Counted from the first letter of the stretch, positions 1 through 9,166 are shown. The stretch is 64,000 bases of DNA from Pseudomonas sp. ANT_H4 (GCF_008369295.1 NZ_VOBG01000012.1:1-64000); one strand, 5' to 3'. Numbers and translations are program-made. Notes: generated by a model from the sequence alone, not told the origin.

Positions 1-702
1 ACAATTGCGCAATACCGTCCCAGAGACCGTAAAGCACGTTTCCAAACCCCTGCGCATACGCCAGTTGCAGCGAGGTGTAACGCTCGACAAAACCGGCCTT
101 GGAGTAGCTCTCCCATATCGGCTTGAACGTGTCCGTCCACTCACCGCGCAAGCTGCCTTCCAGCGAGCTGATCTGCGCCTGATAGGACGCATACAGCGCC
201 TTGACGTGATCCCTGGAAACGTTGGGATAAAAGCTGACCCGATACTGCTGGTCGCGGGTGCACTCAGTGACTTCAAGAATGCCGCTGGGGCCGATGGTTT
301 TATGGATGGGGTCGCCGAGCGGTCCATCGTCCCTGGAGACCATTTGCAGCATCACCGGCGTATTACCAATCGGCACAAAGCGAGCACTTTGGAACATATG
401 CACCAGCGTCAATGAACCACTGGCCTTGCACATGGCGACGGTGCTGCTGGGAAGGAGAGAGCGGGTAACGGGCGTCACCAGCGCGACCTCATCCCCCACC
501 TTGAACACCTGGTCGACATCCAGCGCCGAAAAGCTCCAGAAGCTCTCGGCCCACTCGTCATAGGTGTTAAGGCATTGCCTGAAGTCGCTGAGGACCGAAT
601 CGACGTCGCGCGTCTTCGAGTCCATCGCCGCCAGGACCATAAAGCCAATGGCGGGATTCAAGAGGCAGGCCCATTGGGTAGGGCATCAATTGGAAAAAGC
701 AT
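1..702 (-). CDS. Partial unknown protein with apparent frameshift near its N-terminus
   Basis: The gene runs off the left edge on the minus strand. The best translation start is the ATG at 702, which has a GAGGGAA ribosome site 5 bases upstream, but that frame encodes only MLFPIDALPNGPAS before a TGA at 658-660. From about 658 to the edge a second frame is fully open; it begins NPAIGFMVLAAMDSK and continues for over 200 codons. The second frame has no convincing start of its own: the ATG at 640 lacks a ribosome site. Restoring one base around 660-665 would join the two into one protein. I therefore read this as a single gene with a one-base loss or a sequencing error. I do not recognise the family, and the C-terminus lies outside the window. 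Confidence 0.5.
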
Positions 703-818
703 CGGCGTTCCCTCGCGCTGAGTGATCAGACGAGAGACTTTGCAGAGGTTTACAAGGCCGGGGAGTAGAGGTTATCTGGCCGCGTGGTAGGACGTTTCGT
801 TAAAAAAACAGCGTGGTT

Positions 819-1214
819 TCAAACCTCGCCCACCAGCGCCAGGCCACCAGTCTTCCCGACCACCTGTTCCAGCAGTTCGCGACGGCGGCCGATGAGCACC
901 AGGTTGGTGCCTTCGGCGGCGTACAAGCGGGCGCAGGCCGCGCCAACGTCCTTCTTGATCTTCTCCAGATCGTGGCCGATGCCCGCCATGATCTGCCCGC
1001 CGTTACGCCCGCTGCCACCAAAACCCAGGTAGCGCGCCTCCAGCACGACGATGTTGGTGATGCCTTTTTCGGCCAGTTCCAGGGCCGTGTTGATGCCGGA
1101 AAAGCCGCCGCCAATCACCACGACGTCAGCTTCAACATCCTGTTCCAGGGTCGGGGAACTGAGGTTGTATTTCTTGGTGGCTGTGTAATAGGTGGGCGTT
1201 TCGATAGTGATCAT
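819..1214 (-). pseudogene. Chimeric remnant: PuuB-type FAD oxidase N-terminus fused to SDR fragment
   Basis: The first ~90 residues are a clear N-terminus of a gamma-glutamylputrescine oxidase (PuuB/OrdL) family FAD protein: the dinucleotide motif VVVIGGGFSGINTALELAE, then GFGGSGRNGGQIMAGIGHDL. The remaining ~40 residues (ACARLYAAEG, then LVLIGRRRELLEQV) look like the region just after the glycine motif of a short-chain dehydrogenase. The frame then stops at 819. Neither half carries the rest of its family: PuuB proteins are about 430 residues and SDRs about 250. The junction lies near 935-950. This looks like an in-frame deletion scar between two genes, and it is unlikely to give a working enzyme. 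The start at 1214 is chosen by homology; no strong ribosome site is seen. An intact PuuB-type gene lies at 50392-51690. Confidence 0.75.
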
Positions 1215-1409
1215 GGCGCAGCCTGGGAAGTGAAGGAAGGCGCCAAAGCGGATGCCTGCCATTAGGGGCCCTGGCGGGGTGGATATCTTGATCCTGGGTG
1301 CCGAGACCGCCAGAACCCAATGGCAACCAAGAAGCTATAGCGCGCCCAGGGGAGCGGGGTGTTAGAGTTTCGTTAAATTATTATCTAAATAAATCGTGAC
1401 CCTGACCCT

Positions 1410-1832
1410 ATGCTCAAACCCCGGCAATCTCTGACCTTGGCCCTGTTGCAGGCCCGTGAAGCGGCCATGAGTTTCTTTCGTCCTTCCCTCAACCAACATG
1501 GTTTGACGGAGCAGCAATGGCGGGTGATCCGCATCCTGCGCCAACAAAGCGAACTGGAAAGTCATCAACTGGCTCATCAGGACTGCATCCTCAAGCCGAG
1601 CATGACCGGCGTGCTGACACGGCTGGAACGCGATGGCATCGTGCGGCGGCGCAAATCCAGCGAAGACCAGCGCCGGATGTTCGTCGCCCTGACCGAGCAA
1701 GGGCAACAGTGCTTTGTCGAGATGAGCGCGGGGATGGAAAGTAACTACCTGAAGATTCAGGAACAGTTTGGCGAGGAGAAGTTGGAGCAGTTGTTGGCGT
1801 TGCTCAATGAGCTAAAGGGCATCAAGCCCTGA
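1410..1832 (+). CDS. hpaR: MarR-family regulator, HpaR type
   Basis: This 140-residue winged-helix regulator closely matches the HpaR family, repressors of homoprotocatechuate (4-hydroxyphenylacetate) degradation operons: N-terminus MLKPRQSLTLALLQAREAAM, then LTEQQWRVIRIL. The recognition region (LKPSMTGVLTRLERDGIV) and the wing with RRKSSEDQRRM are intact, and the length is normal. The preceding 1360-1400 stretch is strongly AT-rich and probably holds the promoter and operator. No hpa catabolic genes are in the window, so the regulator appears to be an orphan or to act elsewhere. The family is clear; the effector is inferred. Confidence 0.85.
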   Translation: MLKPRQSLTLALLQAREAAMSFFRPSLNQHGLTEQQWRVIRILRQQSELESHQLAHQDCILKPSMTGVLTRLERDGIVRRRKSSEDQRRMFVALTEQGQQCFVEMSAGMESNYLKIQEQFGEEKLEQLLALLNELKGIKP

Positions 1833-1870
1833 ACCAACAGGTTGGTTAACGCTACGGAGCAGCTCGAACA

Positions 1871-2884
1871 GTGACGCAAAGACGGCAATTCAGCACAGGC
1901 ATGAAGGGCAAGAACCTGCGCTATCTGAATGAAAATCCAGGCCAGGTGCCGCGAATGGTTCGAGCAGGCTTTCTGCTGCTTGAACACTTTTCGTTGCCCG
2001 CGTTTACCCAGGCCCTGGATACGATCATCACCGCGAACCTTCTGCGCCCCGGCTTGTTTGCTTCGCGCACGTTCGGATTGACCGAAGCAGAGGTCATCAG
2101 CGATTTGGGCCTGGTCATTCGCCCGGATGCTCGTATCGATTGTTCGGTGACTCAAGACCTCGAACTGCTGGTCATTTGCGGCGGCTACCGGACTGCGCTG
2201 AAGGCTGATGATGCGTTCATTCACTTGCTGCAAGCCGCGGCGCAGCAGGGTGTCAGCCTGGCCGGGTTGTGGAATGGCGCATGGTTCCTGGGCAAGGCCG
2301 GCGTGCTTGACGGTTATCGTTGCGCCATCCACCCCGAACATCGGCCCGCACTCACAGAGATCGCCAAGGCCAGCCATGTCAGCAGTGAGCCCTATGTGAT
2401 TGATCGCGACCGGCTCACCGCGTCCAGTCCCTCGGGTGCTTTCCATATGGCGCTGGACTGGATCAAGGGGTTGCACGGTAAGGCGTTGGTGGAGGGTATC
2501 GAGGACATCCTGGCATTTGAGGAGTCTCGTTATCGGCGCATAAAGCCTGCTGAAAATATCTGTGTGAGCGCGCCATTGCGTGAGGTGGTGAGGCTGATGG
2601 ACGCCAACCTCGAAGAGCCCTTGGCGTTGGAACAATTGGCGGGCTACGCGGGCCGTTCACGTCGCCAGTTGGAGCGGCTGTTCCGAGAGCAGCTCGGGAC
2701 AACGCCGCAACGTTATTATCTGGAGCTGCGTATCACTGAGGCGCGGCGGCTGCTCCAACACACCGAACTGTCTCAGGTCGATGTGCTGGTGGCCTGCGGT
2801 TTTGTTTCCCCCAGCCATTTCAGCAAATGCTATAGCGCGTATTTTGGCTACAGGCCGTCGAAAGAAATCCGCCTGATCAAGTAG
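1871..2884 (+). CDS. GlxA-family transcriptional regulator (DJ-1/PfpI domain + AraC HTH)
   Basis: This 337-residue protein has two domains. Residues ~30-200 form a DJ-1/PfpI (class I glutamine amidotransferase-like) sensor domain with ...LLVICGGYRTAL and GVSLAGLWNGAWFLGKAGVLDG. Residues ~230-335 form an AraC double helix-turn-helix (LEQLAGYAGRSRRQLERLF, then a second helix pair ending GFVSPSHFSKCYSAYFGYRP). The nucleophile-elbow cysteine of DJ-1 enzymes is replaced by WNGAWF, as in other regulatory members. In pseudomonads this class often controls quaternary-amine or amino-acid catabolism. The start is a GTG at 1871; an ATG at 1901 is a plausible alternative. It is convergent with the methionine gamma-lyase gene. 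Its target is unknown. Confidence 0.85.
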   Translation: MTQRRQFSTGMKGKNLRYLNENPGQVPRMVRAGFLLLEHFSLPAFTQALDTIITANLLRPGLFASRTFGLTEAEVISDLGLVIRPDARIDCSVTQDLELLVICGGYRTALKADDAFIHLLQAAAQQGVSLAGLWNGAWFLGKAGVLDGYRCAIHPEHRPALTEIAKASHVSSEPYVIDRDRLTASSPSGAFHMALDWIKGLHGKALVEGIEDILAFEESRYRRIKPAENICVSAPLREVVRLMDANLEEPLALEQLAGYAGRSRRQLERLFREQLGTTPQRYYLELRITEARRLLQHTELSQVDVLVACGFVSPSHFSKCYSAYFGYRPSKEIRLIK

Positions 2885-2911
2885 CCTCACCGCCGTGCTG
2901 CGCCAGCCCCG

Positions 2912-4159
2912 TCACTTCGATGCATGCGACGCCATCGAAGCTTGGCGAGGCGCGGTGATTTTCGTGCTCCTGGCCAGGGCTTGCTGCACATCCGCCAACA
3001 GGTCCGCGACATCCTCAAGCCCCACCGACAGCCGCACCAAACCTTCACTGATCCCATGGTGGGCGCGCTGCTCCGGCGTGTAGGTGGAGTGGGTCATGCT
3101 CGCCGGGTGCTGCGCCAACGATTCGGCATCCCCCAGGCTGACCGCGCGGGTGAACAGCTTGAGTGCGTTCATGAAGCGCCGACCGGTTTCGATGCCGCCC
3201 TTGAGTTCAAAAGCGATCATGCCGCCGGGCAATTTCATCTGCCGTGCGGCCAGTTCGTATTGTGGGAAGGACGGCAGGCCGGGGTAGGTGACCCATTCCA
3301 CTGCCGGGTGCGCCTGCAAGGCTTCGGCCACGGCCTGGGCGTTGCTGCAATGGCGATCCATGCGCAGAGCCAGAGTCTTGAGGCCGCGCATCAGCAGGAA
3401 GGCGTCTTGGGGCGACATCACTGCGCCGGTCAAATCCTTCAAGCCTTGCAGGCGAATCCGCTGGGCCAGGGCGTGGCTGGTGACGGCGATGCCAGCGGTG
3501 ATATCACCGTGGCCGCTGAGGTATTTGGTGGCGGAGTGCACGACTACGTCGGCGCCCAGTTCCAGGGGACGCTGTAGGTAGGGCGTGCAATAGGTGTTGT
3601 CGATCACCACAGTGATGCCGGGTTGTCGGTGGGCGATCTCGGCCACGGCGGCAATATCCACCAGCTGCAGGTTGGGGTTGGCCGGGGTTTCGCAGTAGAT
3701 CATGCGGGTCGCGGGGGACAGCGCATCGCGCAGGGCGGCCAGGTCCGTCAGGTCGACGTGGCGCACCTTGATGCCGAATTCGCCGATGCCGTGGTGCAGC
3801 AGGGCGAAGGTGCAGCCGTATAACGTCTGGCTGACGATCACCTCATCCCCCGGTCGCAGCAGGGTCCAGAACGTCGCCGCAATGGCGCCCATGCCGGAAC
3901 TGAACGCCACTGCCGCGTCGCCGCCTTCCAGCGTCGCCATGCGCGATTCCAGCAGGGCCAGCGTGGGGTTGGAGATGCGGGTGTAGAAGTGCCCGCTTTC
4001 CTCGCCGGCAAAGCAACCTGCGCCATATTCGACGGTGGGGAAGGCGAAGGTTGCCGACAGATAAATCGGCGGCACCAGCGCGCCGTGATGGTCTTGCGGG
4101 TCGTAGCCGTGGTGGATGGCACGTGTAGAAAAGCCGAACGTATTATGTTTATTTTTCAT
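2912..4159 (-). CDS. megL: Methionine gamma-lyase
   Basis: This is a PLP enzyme of the Cys/Met metabolism family that cleaves L-methionine to methanethiol, ammonia and 2-oxobutyrate. Diagnostic residues match the P. putida enzyme in place: Tyr59 and Arg61 in FYTRISNPT, the characteristic active-site Cys116 in TLYGCTFALLHHG, and the PLP lysine in HSATKYLSGHGD (~212). The protein is 415 residues against about 398 usual, because of a short basic C-terminal tail. The start at 4159 is supported by AAGGAG ten bases upstream. The gene is divergent from an Lrp-type regulator, the arrangement known for mde/meg loci, so methionine-responsive control is likely. Confidence 0.92.
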   Translation of the reverse strand: MKNKHNTFGFSTRAIHHGYDPQDHHGALVPPIYLSATFAFPTVEYGAGCFAGEESGHFYTRISNPTLALLESRMATLEGGDAAVAFSSGMGAIAATFWTLLRPGDEVIVSQTLYGCTFALLHHGIGEFGIKVRHVDLTDLAALRDALSPATRMIYCETPANPNLQLVDIAAVAEIAHRQPGITVVIDNTYCTPYLQRPLELGADVVVHSATKYLSGHGDITAGIAVTSHALAQRIRLQGLKDLTGAVMSPQDAFLLMRGLKTLALRMDRHCSNAQAVAEALQAHPAVEWVTYPGLPSFPQYELAARQMKLPGGMIAFELKGGIETGRRFMNALKLFTRAVSLGDAESLAQHPASMTHSTYTPEQRAHHGISEGLVRLSVGLEDVADLLADVQQALARSTKITAPRQASMASHASK

Positions 4160-4283
4160 GGTCTCAGGCTCCTTATTTCCTACAATGCTATGCTCATAAC
4201 CGCAGCTGAACATTCCATACTTTGCCGGGAAAACCCTCCAGTCTGGGATGAAAACCAATAAAAATGACTTTTTGAGGCAAGAC

Positions 4284-4754
4284 ATGCCTGCGAGCCTGGA
4301 CCGTACCGATAAAGCCCTGTTAAACGCGTTGCAGGGTAATGCCCGCCTCACCGTCGCCGAGTTGGCCGAACGGGTTTCCCTGACCACATCGCCGTGCTGG
4401 CGCCGCGTGAAAAACCTGGAAGACAGCGGGGTGATCAGCGGCTATCAGGCGATCCTTTCGCCCAAGGCGCTGGGGTATGGGGTGACGGCGTTTGTCAGCA
4501 TCATGATGGACACCCACTCGCGGGAAATCGCCAGGGCGTTTGAACAGCGCTTGCTGGAGATCCCCGAGATCGTGGCCTGCCATAACGTGTCCGGGCGTTA
4601 TGACTTTCTGCTGGAAGTGGTGGCCAAGGATTTGGAGTCTTTCGGCGAGTTTGCGCGGGAGGTGTTACAGACGCTGCCGTGTGTGAAGGAAATCTATTCG
4701 AGTTTCTCCTATAAGTCGGTGCGGCCGTTGCGGGTGATTCCGTTGCCGGGTTAA
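4284..4754 (+). CDS. Lrp/AsnC-family regulator (MdeR-like)
   Basis: This ~156-residue leucine-responsive-type regulator has an N-terminal winged helix (LDRTDKALLNALQGNARLTV...LAERVSL, then WRRVKNLEDSGVI) and a C-terminal RAM ligand domain (ACHNVSGRYDFLLEVVAKDL). The start is set at 4284, where GAGG lies six bases upstream; an upstream in-frame ATG at 4248 has a poorer site. Its position head to head with methionine gamma-lyase suggests it is the activator of methionine catabolism, as MdeR is in P. putida. The family is certain; the target is inferred from position. Confidence 0.88.
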   Translation: MPASLDRTDKALLNALQGNARLTVAELAERVSLTTSPCWRRVKNLEDSGVISGYQAILSPKALGYGVTAFVSIMMDTHSREIARAFEQRLLEIPEIVACHNVSGRYDFLLEVVAKDLESFGEFAREVLQTLPCVKEIYSSFSYKSVRPLRVIPLPG

Positions 4755-4792
4755 CCCTGGGGGAACATCGAGTTAACAAACGTTATCCAGCG

Positions 4793-6307
4793 TTAGTGCG
4801 GGTTTGGCACAAACGCTACGCTCCCGCCGTCACGACGCTGAAACAGTCGCTCGCCATTGTCCGGCTGGGTGCGGATCACCTGATGATCGCTGCCCAGATA
4901 AGCCAGTGGCGCCGGGTCATCTTTTGCAGACTGCGCGACGATGATCGTGCGTTGCGTATCGAAGTGTTGGCCGCTGGCCTTGTCCAGCCAGGCCATGAAC
5001 GCCGCGCTGTCGCCCTCGCGCGGAAAGTCCTGGGTTTGCGCCACGTAGTAGAACGGCGCGCCGTGGTTTTGCAGGTACATCGGCACTTTGTTATCCACTT
5101 CCACCATCACTATCCGCCATTGGTCCCAGGGTGCGCGTTTAACTGCCTGTGCTTGCACGTCGGCGGCGAAGCGGGTGACGCCGCCGTTGCCGTTGGTCCA
5201 TGGATAGATCACCCCGAGGACCAGCATCAATACGACGGCGGCGACAGCGAAGCCACGGTTCCAAACGGCTGCACTGTGTTTGCGGGCAACGCGCTCACTG
5301 ACCCACCACGCGGCCAGCAACTGCGCAAAGGGCACCAGTGGCAACACGTAGTAGCTGCGCCGACTGCCGCTGGCGGTGAAGAACAGGAATAGTAAACCCA
5401 GGCCCCAGACCAGCCAGCGCACGTTGGGTACGGTGTGGCGCCAGTGCCGCAGCGCCAGCCACAAACCGAGTATCCAGCATGGCGCCCATGGCAAGGTGTA
5501 GGCCGGCAGGTAGATCAGGTAGGTGTAGATCGGTCCCATATGGTCGAAGGGGTCGAAAAAGCGCACCACGTTTTCCCTGAAGACCAATTGCAGGCCGCTT
5601 TCACCATAGGTGGGCGCGCCGTAGAGATGGGACAGCATAAAGGGAATGGCATAGAACGCCCCAGCGATCACCAGCGCCAGTAGCAGGCGCAGGTTGAGAT
5701 GGCGTTTGTAGCGTCCCTCGCTGAGCAGATGCGGCAGCAACACCAGCCCCGGCAGCACGAAGCCAATCAGCCCCTTGAACAGTGAGGTCGCGGCCAGCAG
5801 CAGGAAAAATACCGTGTAGCGGCCCAGTCGCGTGTCGTCCGGGCCGCGCCAGTACCACCAGACCGCCGCCAGCACTCCGCACACGGTCAGCACATCGGCC
5901 GTGGCCACTCGGGCCCAGAACATGAAGTAGAAGGTGGTCGCCAGCATCCACCCGGCCATCAGCCCGGTGCCCTTGCGGTACAGGCGTTCGCCGATCAGGT
6001 ACACCAACCAGATGCTCAGCCAGGCAGCAATCACCGAGGGCAGGCGCAACGACCATGGCCCGAGGCCGCCCATCAGCTTGGCGAACCCGGTGATCAACCA
6101 GTATGAGGGCAGGGGTTTGTCATAGTACGGCGTGCCCTTGAGGTAAGGGTCGAAGTAGTCGCCGCTTTGCAGCATCTGCAGGGTGATGTTCGCCCAGCGG
6201 GTTTCCGGCCCCCACACATCGCGGCTGCCCAGGCCCAGCAACAGGATCACGGCGGACACGCTGAGGAGCACGAACAGGGCGCCTCGTTCAGTTTTCCAGA
6301 AGGTCAT
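4793..6307 (-). CDS. ArnT-like lipid-linked glycosyltransferase, GT83/GT39 type
   Basis: This 504-residue polytopic inner-membrane protein has about 11-12 hydrophobic segments and a periplasmic C-terminal part. Near the N-terminus are the family acidic motif (DVWGPETRWANI) and the YYDKPLPSYWLI segment, which corresponds to the [10 protein letters not shown] region of ArnT. Such enzymes transfer a sugar from an undecaprenyl or dolichyl-type carrier to lipid A, LPS or protein. It lies directly downstream of arnT on the same strand (57-base gap), probably cotranscribed. It could be a paralogue with a different sugar specificity. The start at 6307 is chosen because the membrane protein begins MTFWKTERG there; an in-frame start at 6349 is possible. 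Confidence 0.8.
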   Translation of the reverse strand: MTFWKTERGALFVLLSVSAVILLLGLGSRDVWGPETRWANITLQMLQSGDYFDPYLKGTPYYDKPLPSYWLITGFAKLMGGLGPWSLRLPSVIAAWLSIWLVYLIGERLYRKGTGLMAGWMLATTFYFMFWARVATADVLTVCGVLAAVWWYWRGPDDTRLGRYTVFFLLLAATSLFKGLIGFVLPGLVLLPHLLSEGRYKRHLNLRLLLALVIAGAFYAIPFMLSHLYGAPTYGESGLQLVFRENVVRFFDPFDHMGPIYTYLIYLPAYTLPWAPCWILGLWLALRHWRHTVPNVRWLVWGLGLLFLFFTASGSRRSYYVLPLVPFAQLLAAWWVSERVARKHSAAVWNRGFAVAAVVLMLVLGVIYPWTNGNGGVTRFAADVQAQAVKRAPWDQWRIVMVEVDNKVPMYLQNHGAPFYYVAQTQDFPREGDSAAFMAWLDKASGQHFDTQRTIIVAQSAKDDPAPLAYLGSDHQVIRTQPDNGERLFQRRDGGSVAFVPNPH

Positions 6308-6364
6308 GGGTGATGTCCGGGTGAGGTTTGGAGGTGCAAGCCGAATCAAAATAGCGATGCTGTG

Positions 6365-8044
6365 TTACGGCAATTGCGGGTAAATCGTGATCACCAGATT
6401 GCCCTTGCGATAGCGCTTGCCTCCTGGCGGTAATTGCCCGGCCTCGCGCATTTCGCTGGTGCTCTTGACCCGCATCAGCACCCCCACCGACCCTCGCTGG
6501 CGTGCGTCGCTCATCCACGCCTGCACGCTGTCCAGGTCCACCTTGCGATGGCTGGCGTCGGGGTATTGCAGGCCGTAACTCAACTCGCCGACGGTGTCGT
6601 AGAACGCCACGTCGGGCTGGCGCAGACGCCAGGCCAGGGCCGACGCAGAGCCCAGTTCATTGCTCAGCAGTGAGCGGGTTTGTTGAAGCTCATCCAGGTG
6701 TTCGAGGATGAACTGATCGGGCATTTGGTTATCCGCTACCATGGCCGGCATCCCCGCCGGCAACAGTGCCACCAGCAACCAGATGCCCAGTGCCGGCATG
6801 GCCCATAAGGTCAGTGGGCGAAAGGCTTGTAGCAGGTTGGCGAGCATCCAGCCCATCAGCACGATAAAGGCCAGGGACAGGCTGAACATTTCCCGGTGGC
6901 TATTGCTGTACAGCGGATCGGTGATTTGCAGGTACAGCAGACCGACCATCGCCGCCATGCCGATAGCAAAGTTGAGCAGGCCGTTGAGGCAAATGGCGCG
7001 GCGTTTGCTTCGTGCCAGCAGGTCCATCAGGGTATGGCCCATCAACAGGGCCAGGGGCAGCAGGCACGGCATGATATAGGTCGCCAGCTTGCCGTTGCTC
7101 AGGCTGAAAAAGCCCAGGGGCAGTAACAGCCACAGTGCCAGGAACAGAATTGGCGGGTCGGTTTTTTCGCGCCAGGTCTTGAGCAGGGTCATCGGCAGCA
7201 ACCCGGCCCAAGGCAGAGCGGACACTACCATCAGCGGCAGGTAAAACCACCAGGGCCGAGTGTGTTGCGCGTTGTCGGCGGCGAACCTGCGAATGTGTTC
7301 ATGCCAGAAAAAGAAGCGCCAGTAATCGGCTTCCTGCAGATGGATTGCCAGGGCCCAGGGCAGACAGACCAACGCGGCCACGCCCATCGCCAGCGGGCCA
7401 TAGCGCAGCAGTTCACCCAGCCGCCGCTGCCAGAGCATGTAGGGCACGGCGATCAGCACCGGCAACAGCCAGGCCAGAAAGCCCTTGGTCATAAAACCCA
7501 TGCCGCAGGCCAGGCCGAGCAAGGCCCAGGCCGCGAGTCGCGCCCAACGGGTGCTGCTGTCCAGGGCAAACCACAGCGCCACCAGGCTCAGGTTGACCCA
7601 GAAACTGAACTGCGGGTCGAGGTTGGCATAGCCCGCTTGGCCGGCTACCAGGCCAAAACTCAGGTAGAACAGTGCGCAGGCGAAGCTTTTACGCGGCTCG
7701 TTCCACAAGCGGCGGGCGATCAGCCAGGTCAGTAGCATACTCAGGCCTGTGGTCAGGACCGAGGCGATACGCACGCCGAACAGGTTGTCGCCAAACATTG
7801 CCTGGCCTATGGCAATCAGCCAATAGCCAGCGGCGGGTTTTTCGAAATAGCGCACACCCATAAAGTGCGGCGCTACCCAGTTGCCGCTCATGAGCATTTC
7901 CTGGCTGACCTGGGCGTAGCGGGTTTCGTCGGGAATCCACAGGCCGTGGCTGCCCAGAGGCAGCAGGAAAAACAGGGCAAATGCCAAGACCAGTAGCAGC
8001 AATGGTTTAAGGCGGGCGTGTGCGCTAATAGGTAAAGGAATCAC
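6365..8044 (-). CDS. arnT: Lipid A 4-amino-4-deoxy-L-arabinose transferase
   Basis: This 559-residue multi-spanning enzyme of the ArnT family moves L-Ara4N from undecaprenyl phosphate to lipid A in the periplasm, giving polymyxin resistance. It shows the hallmark N-terminal motif [18 protein letters not shown], the [13 protein letters not shown] segment, about 12 membrane spans and a soluble C-terminal domain. The start is a GTG at 8044. The rest of the arn pathway (arnBCADEF) is absent from the window, so the donor must come from a locus elsewhere. An Ais-type phosphatase lies just upstream and a second ArnT-like gene just downstream. Confidence 0.88.
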   Translation of the reverse strand: MIPLPISAHARLKPLLLLVLAFALFFLLPLGSHGLWIPDETRYAQVSQEMLMSGNWVAPHFMGVRYFEKPAAGYWLIAIGQAMFGDNLFGVRIASVLTTGLSMLLTWLIARRLWNEPRKSFACALFYLSFGLVAGQAGYANLDPQFSFWVNLSLVALWFALDSSTRWARLAAWALLGLACGMGFMTKGFLAWLLPVLIAVPYMLWQRRLGELLRYGPLAMGVAALVCLPWALAIHLQEADYWRFFFWHEHIRRFAADNAQHTRPWWFYLPLMVVSALPWAGLLPMTLLKTWREKTDPPILFLALWLLLPLGFFSLSNGKLATYIMPCLLPLALLMGHTLMDLLARSKRRAICLNGLLNFAIGMAAMVGLLYLQITDPLYSNSHREMFSLSLAFIVLMGWMLANLLQAFRPLTLWAMPALGIWLLVALLPAGMPAMVADNQMPDQFILEHLDELQQTRSLLSNELGSASALAWRLRQPDVAFYDTVGELSYGLQYPDASHRKVDLDSVQAWMSDARQRGSVGVLMRVKSTSEMREAGQLPPGGKRYRKGNLVITIYPQLP

Positions 8045-8181
8045 AGAGTGTCCACTCGGTAATTGAAATAAGACTTCAGGTAATAACCGTTAGTGAACTA
8101 TTGAAGGGCTCGACATGCGTCTGAGTTACAGCAACTAACGATGCCACGTCGTGGCTGTCGCTTTGCTGAACATTCCCGGTG

Positions 8182-8197
8182 TTATTACAGGTAATAA
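8182..8197. promoter_or_regulatory. Palindrome with repeated half-site upstream of arnT
   Basis: TTATTAC-AG-GTAATAA is a perfect 7-base inverted repeat with a 2-base centre. The ten bases CAGGTAATAA recur as a direct repeat at 8077-8086, about 33 bases upstream of the arnT start, and CGTTAGT (8088-8094) is mirrored by ACTAACG (8134-8140). The 8045-8202 gap therefore carries several symmetric motifs suited to a dimeric regulator. No match to a known PhoP/PmrA box was recognised. Confidence 0.35.
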
Positions 8198-8202
8198 AGT
8201 GC

Positions 8203-8877
8203 CTAGAGTTGTTTAAGCGCGGCGGCCCAATCCTGGCTGTTCATGATGCCCAGGGCCTTGAGCGTGCCGTCGGCGCTCACCTCGACAAACAGTGAGCTGC
8301 CGTATTCAGCGGCGTCGGCATGCTCAAAGCCCAGGGCCCGTTCAAAGTCGCTGATACAGGCGCTGTGGGTGATCAGCAGGAGGTTGCGCCCAGGGATCTT
8401 GTGGCCGAGGATTTCCTCGCCCATGGCGTCGCCGCAGATGGCCAGTGGGCCGGGGGACAGTTGGGTCTTGCCAAACATGAACAATAAAGTCTGCGCCGTG
8501 CGGGTGGCGGGGCTGCTCAGTACATCGCTGCTGTCCATGCCCAGGGTCTGGAAAGCCTTGCCCAGGGCGCTTGCGGACTGGCTGCCAGGCAGGGTCAGGC
8601 CATCTTCCGGGCCCAGACAGGGATTAGTGGAACGGTCGCAGCGTTCTTCATGGCGCACCAGTACGATCAGGTCGCCATTGTGCCAACTGGCCAATACCCC
8701 CGAGGTCAGCAGGCGATTGCCGACGCCCAGGTCCAGGGGCGAAGAGGGCCAGAACATCACGCCAGCCACCAGCAGGCCGATAAAGGCCAGGCCCAGGCAG
8801 AGATTTTTCAGGCGTTTTACAGGGGCCCGGCGGGAGCGGGGCTTGGTCAGGGTCAGATCAACCACACTTTTCACCAT
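8203..8877 (-). CDS. Histidine phosphatase family protein, Ais/PmrG type
   Basis: This ~224-residue protein has an N-terminal membrane anchor (residues ~22-42, LCLGLAFIGLLVAGVMFW) followed by a histidine-phosphatase domain: catalytic VRHEERCD, then LSSPATRTAQT and LLLITHSACI. In enterobacteria Ais/PmrG removes phosphate from LPS core heptose and sits next to the arn operon. Here it lies immediately upstream of arnT, so a role in LPS phosphate remodelling is likely. The start at 8877 (MVKSVVDLT) precedes the membrane segment; no strong ribosome site is visible. Confidence 0.75.
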   Translation of the reverse strand: MVKSVVDLTLTKPRSRRAPVKRLKNLCLGLAFIGLLVAGVMFWPSSPLDLGVGNRLLTSGVLASWHNGDLIVLVRHEERCDRSTNPCLGPEDGLTLPGSQSASALGKAFQTLGMDSSDVLSSPATRTAQTLLFMFGKTQLSPGPLAICGDAMGEEILGHKIPGRNLLLITHSACISDFERALGFEHADAAEYGSSLFVEVSADGTLKALGIMNSQDWAAALKQL

Positions 8878-9166
8878 GGGGCACTGTTGGCGGCATTGAA
8901 TTGAACAGGCGCAGCTAACAGACAACTGCCTGTGGTGGAGCAAAATCCTGTCATAGGACCGCTGTCTTTTTGCTGAACATGTGGGTATTAAAATTGTGCG
9001 CGTGAGGAAACTAACAAGTTTCAGGTAGCAATGTAGTTACCTGCGCTTGGTGAGTAATTTAAAGTGTGGCAGGTGGCAACTCGGTGAAATCAATGTGAAA
9101 AAATTGCATGGGTTGGACAGTCAGCCGTTATCCTCGACCGCAGTCCATCGGCAAGCGAGTCTTTCT

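Noticed and set aside
4160..4387. Upstream extension of methionine gamma-lyase
   Set aside because: It overlaps the divergent Lrp-type gene and its promoter, and the AAGGAG before 4159 gives a clear start.
9047..9166. Upstream extension of the ABC ATPase to 9047
   Set aside because: The first 40 residues do not match the family, and the Walker-domain proteins start at MLQVQGVF; 9047-9166 is better read as leader.
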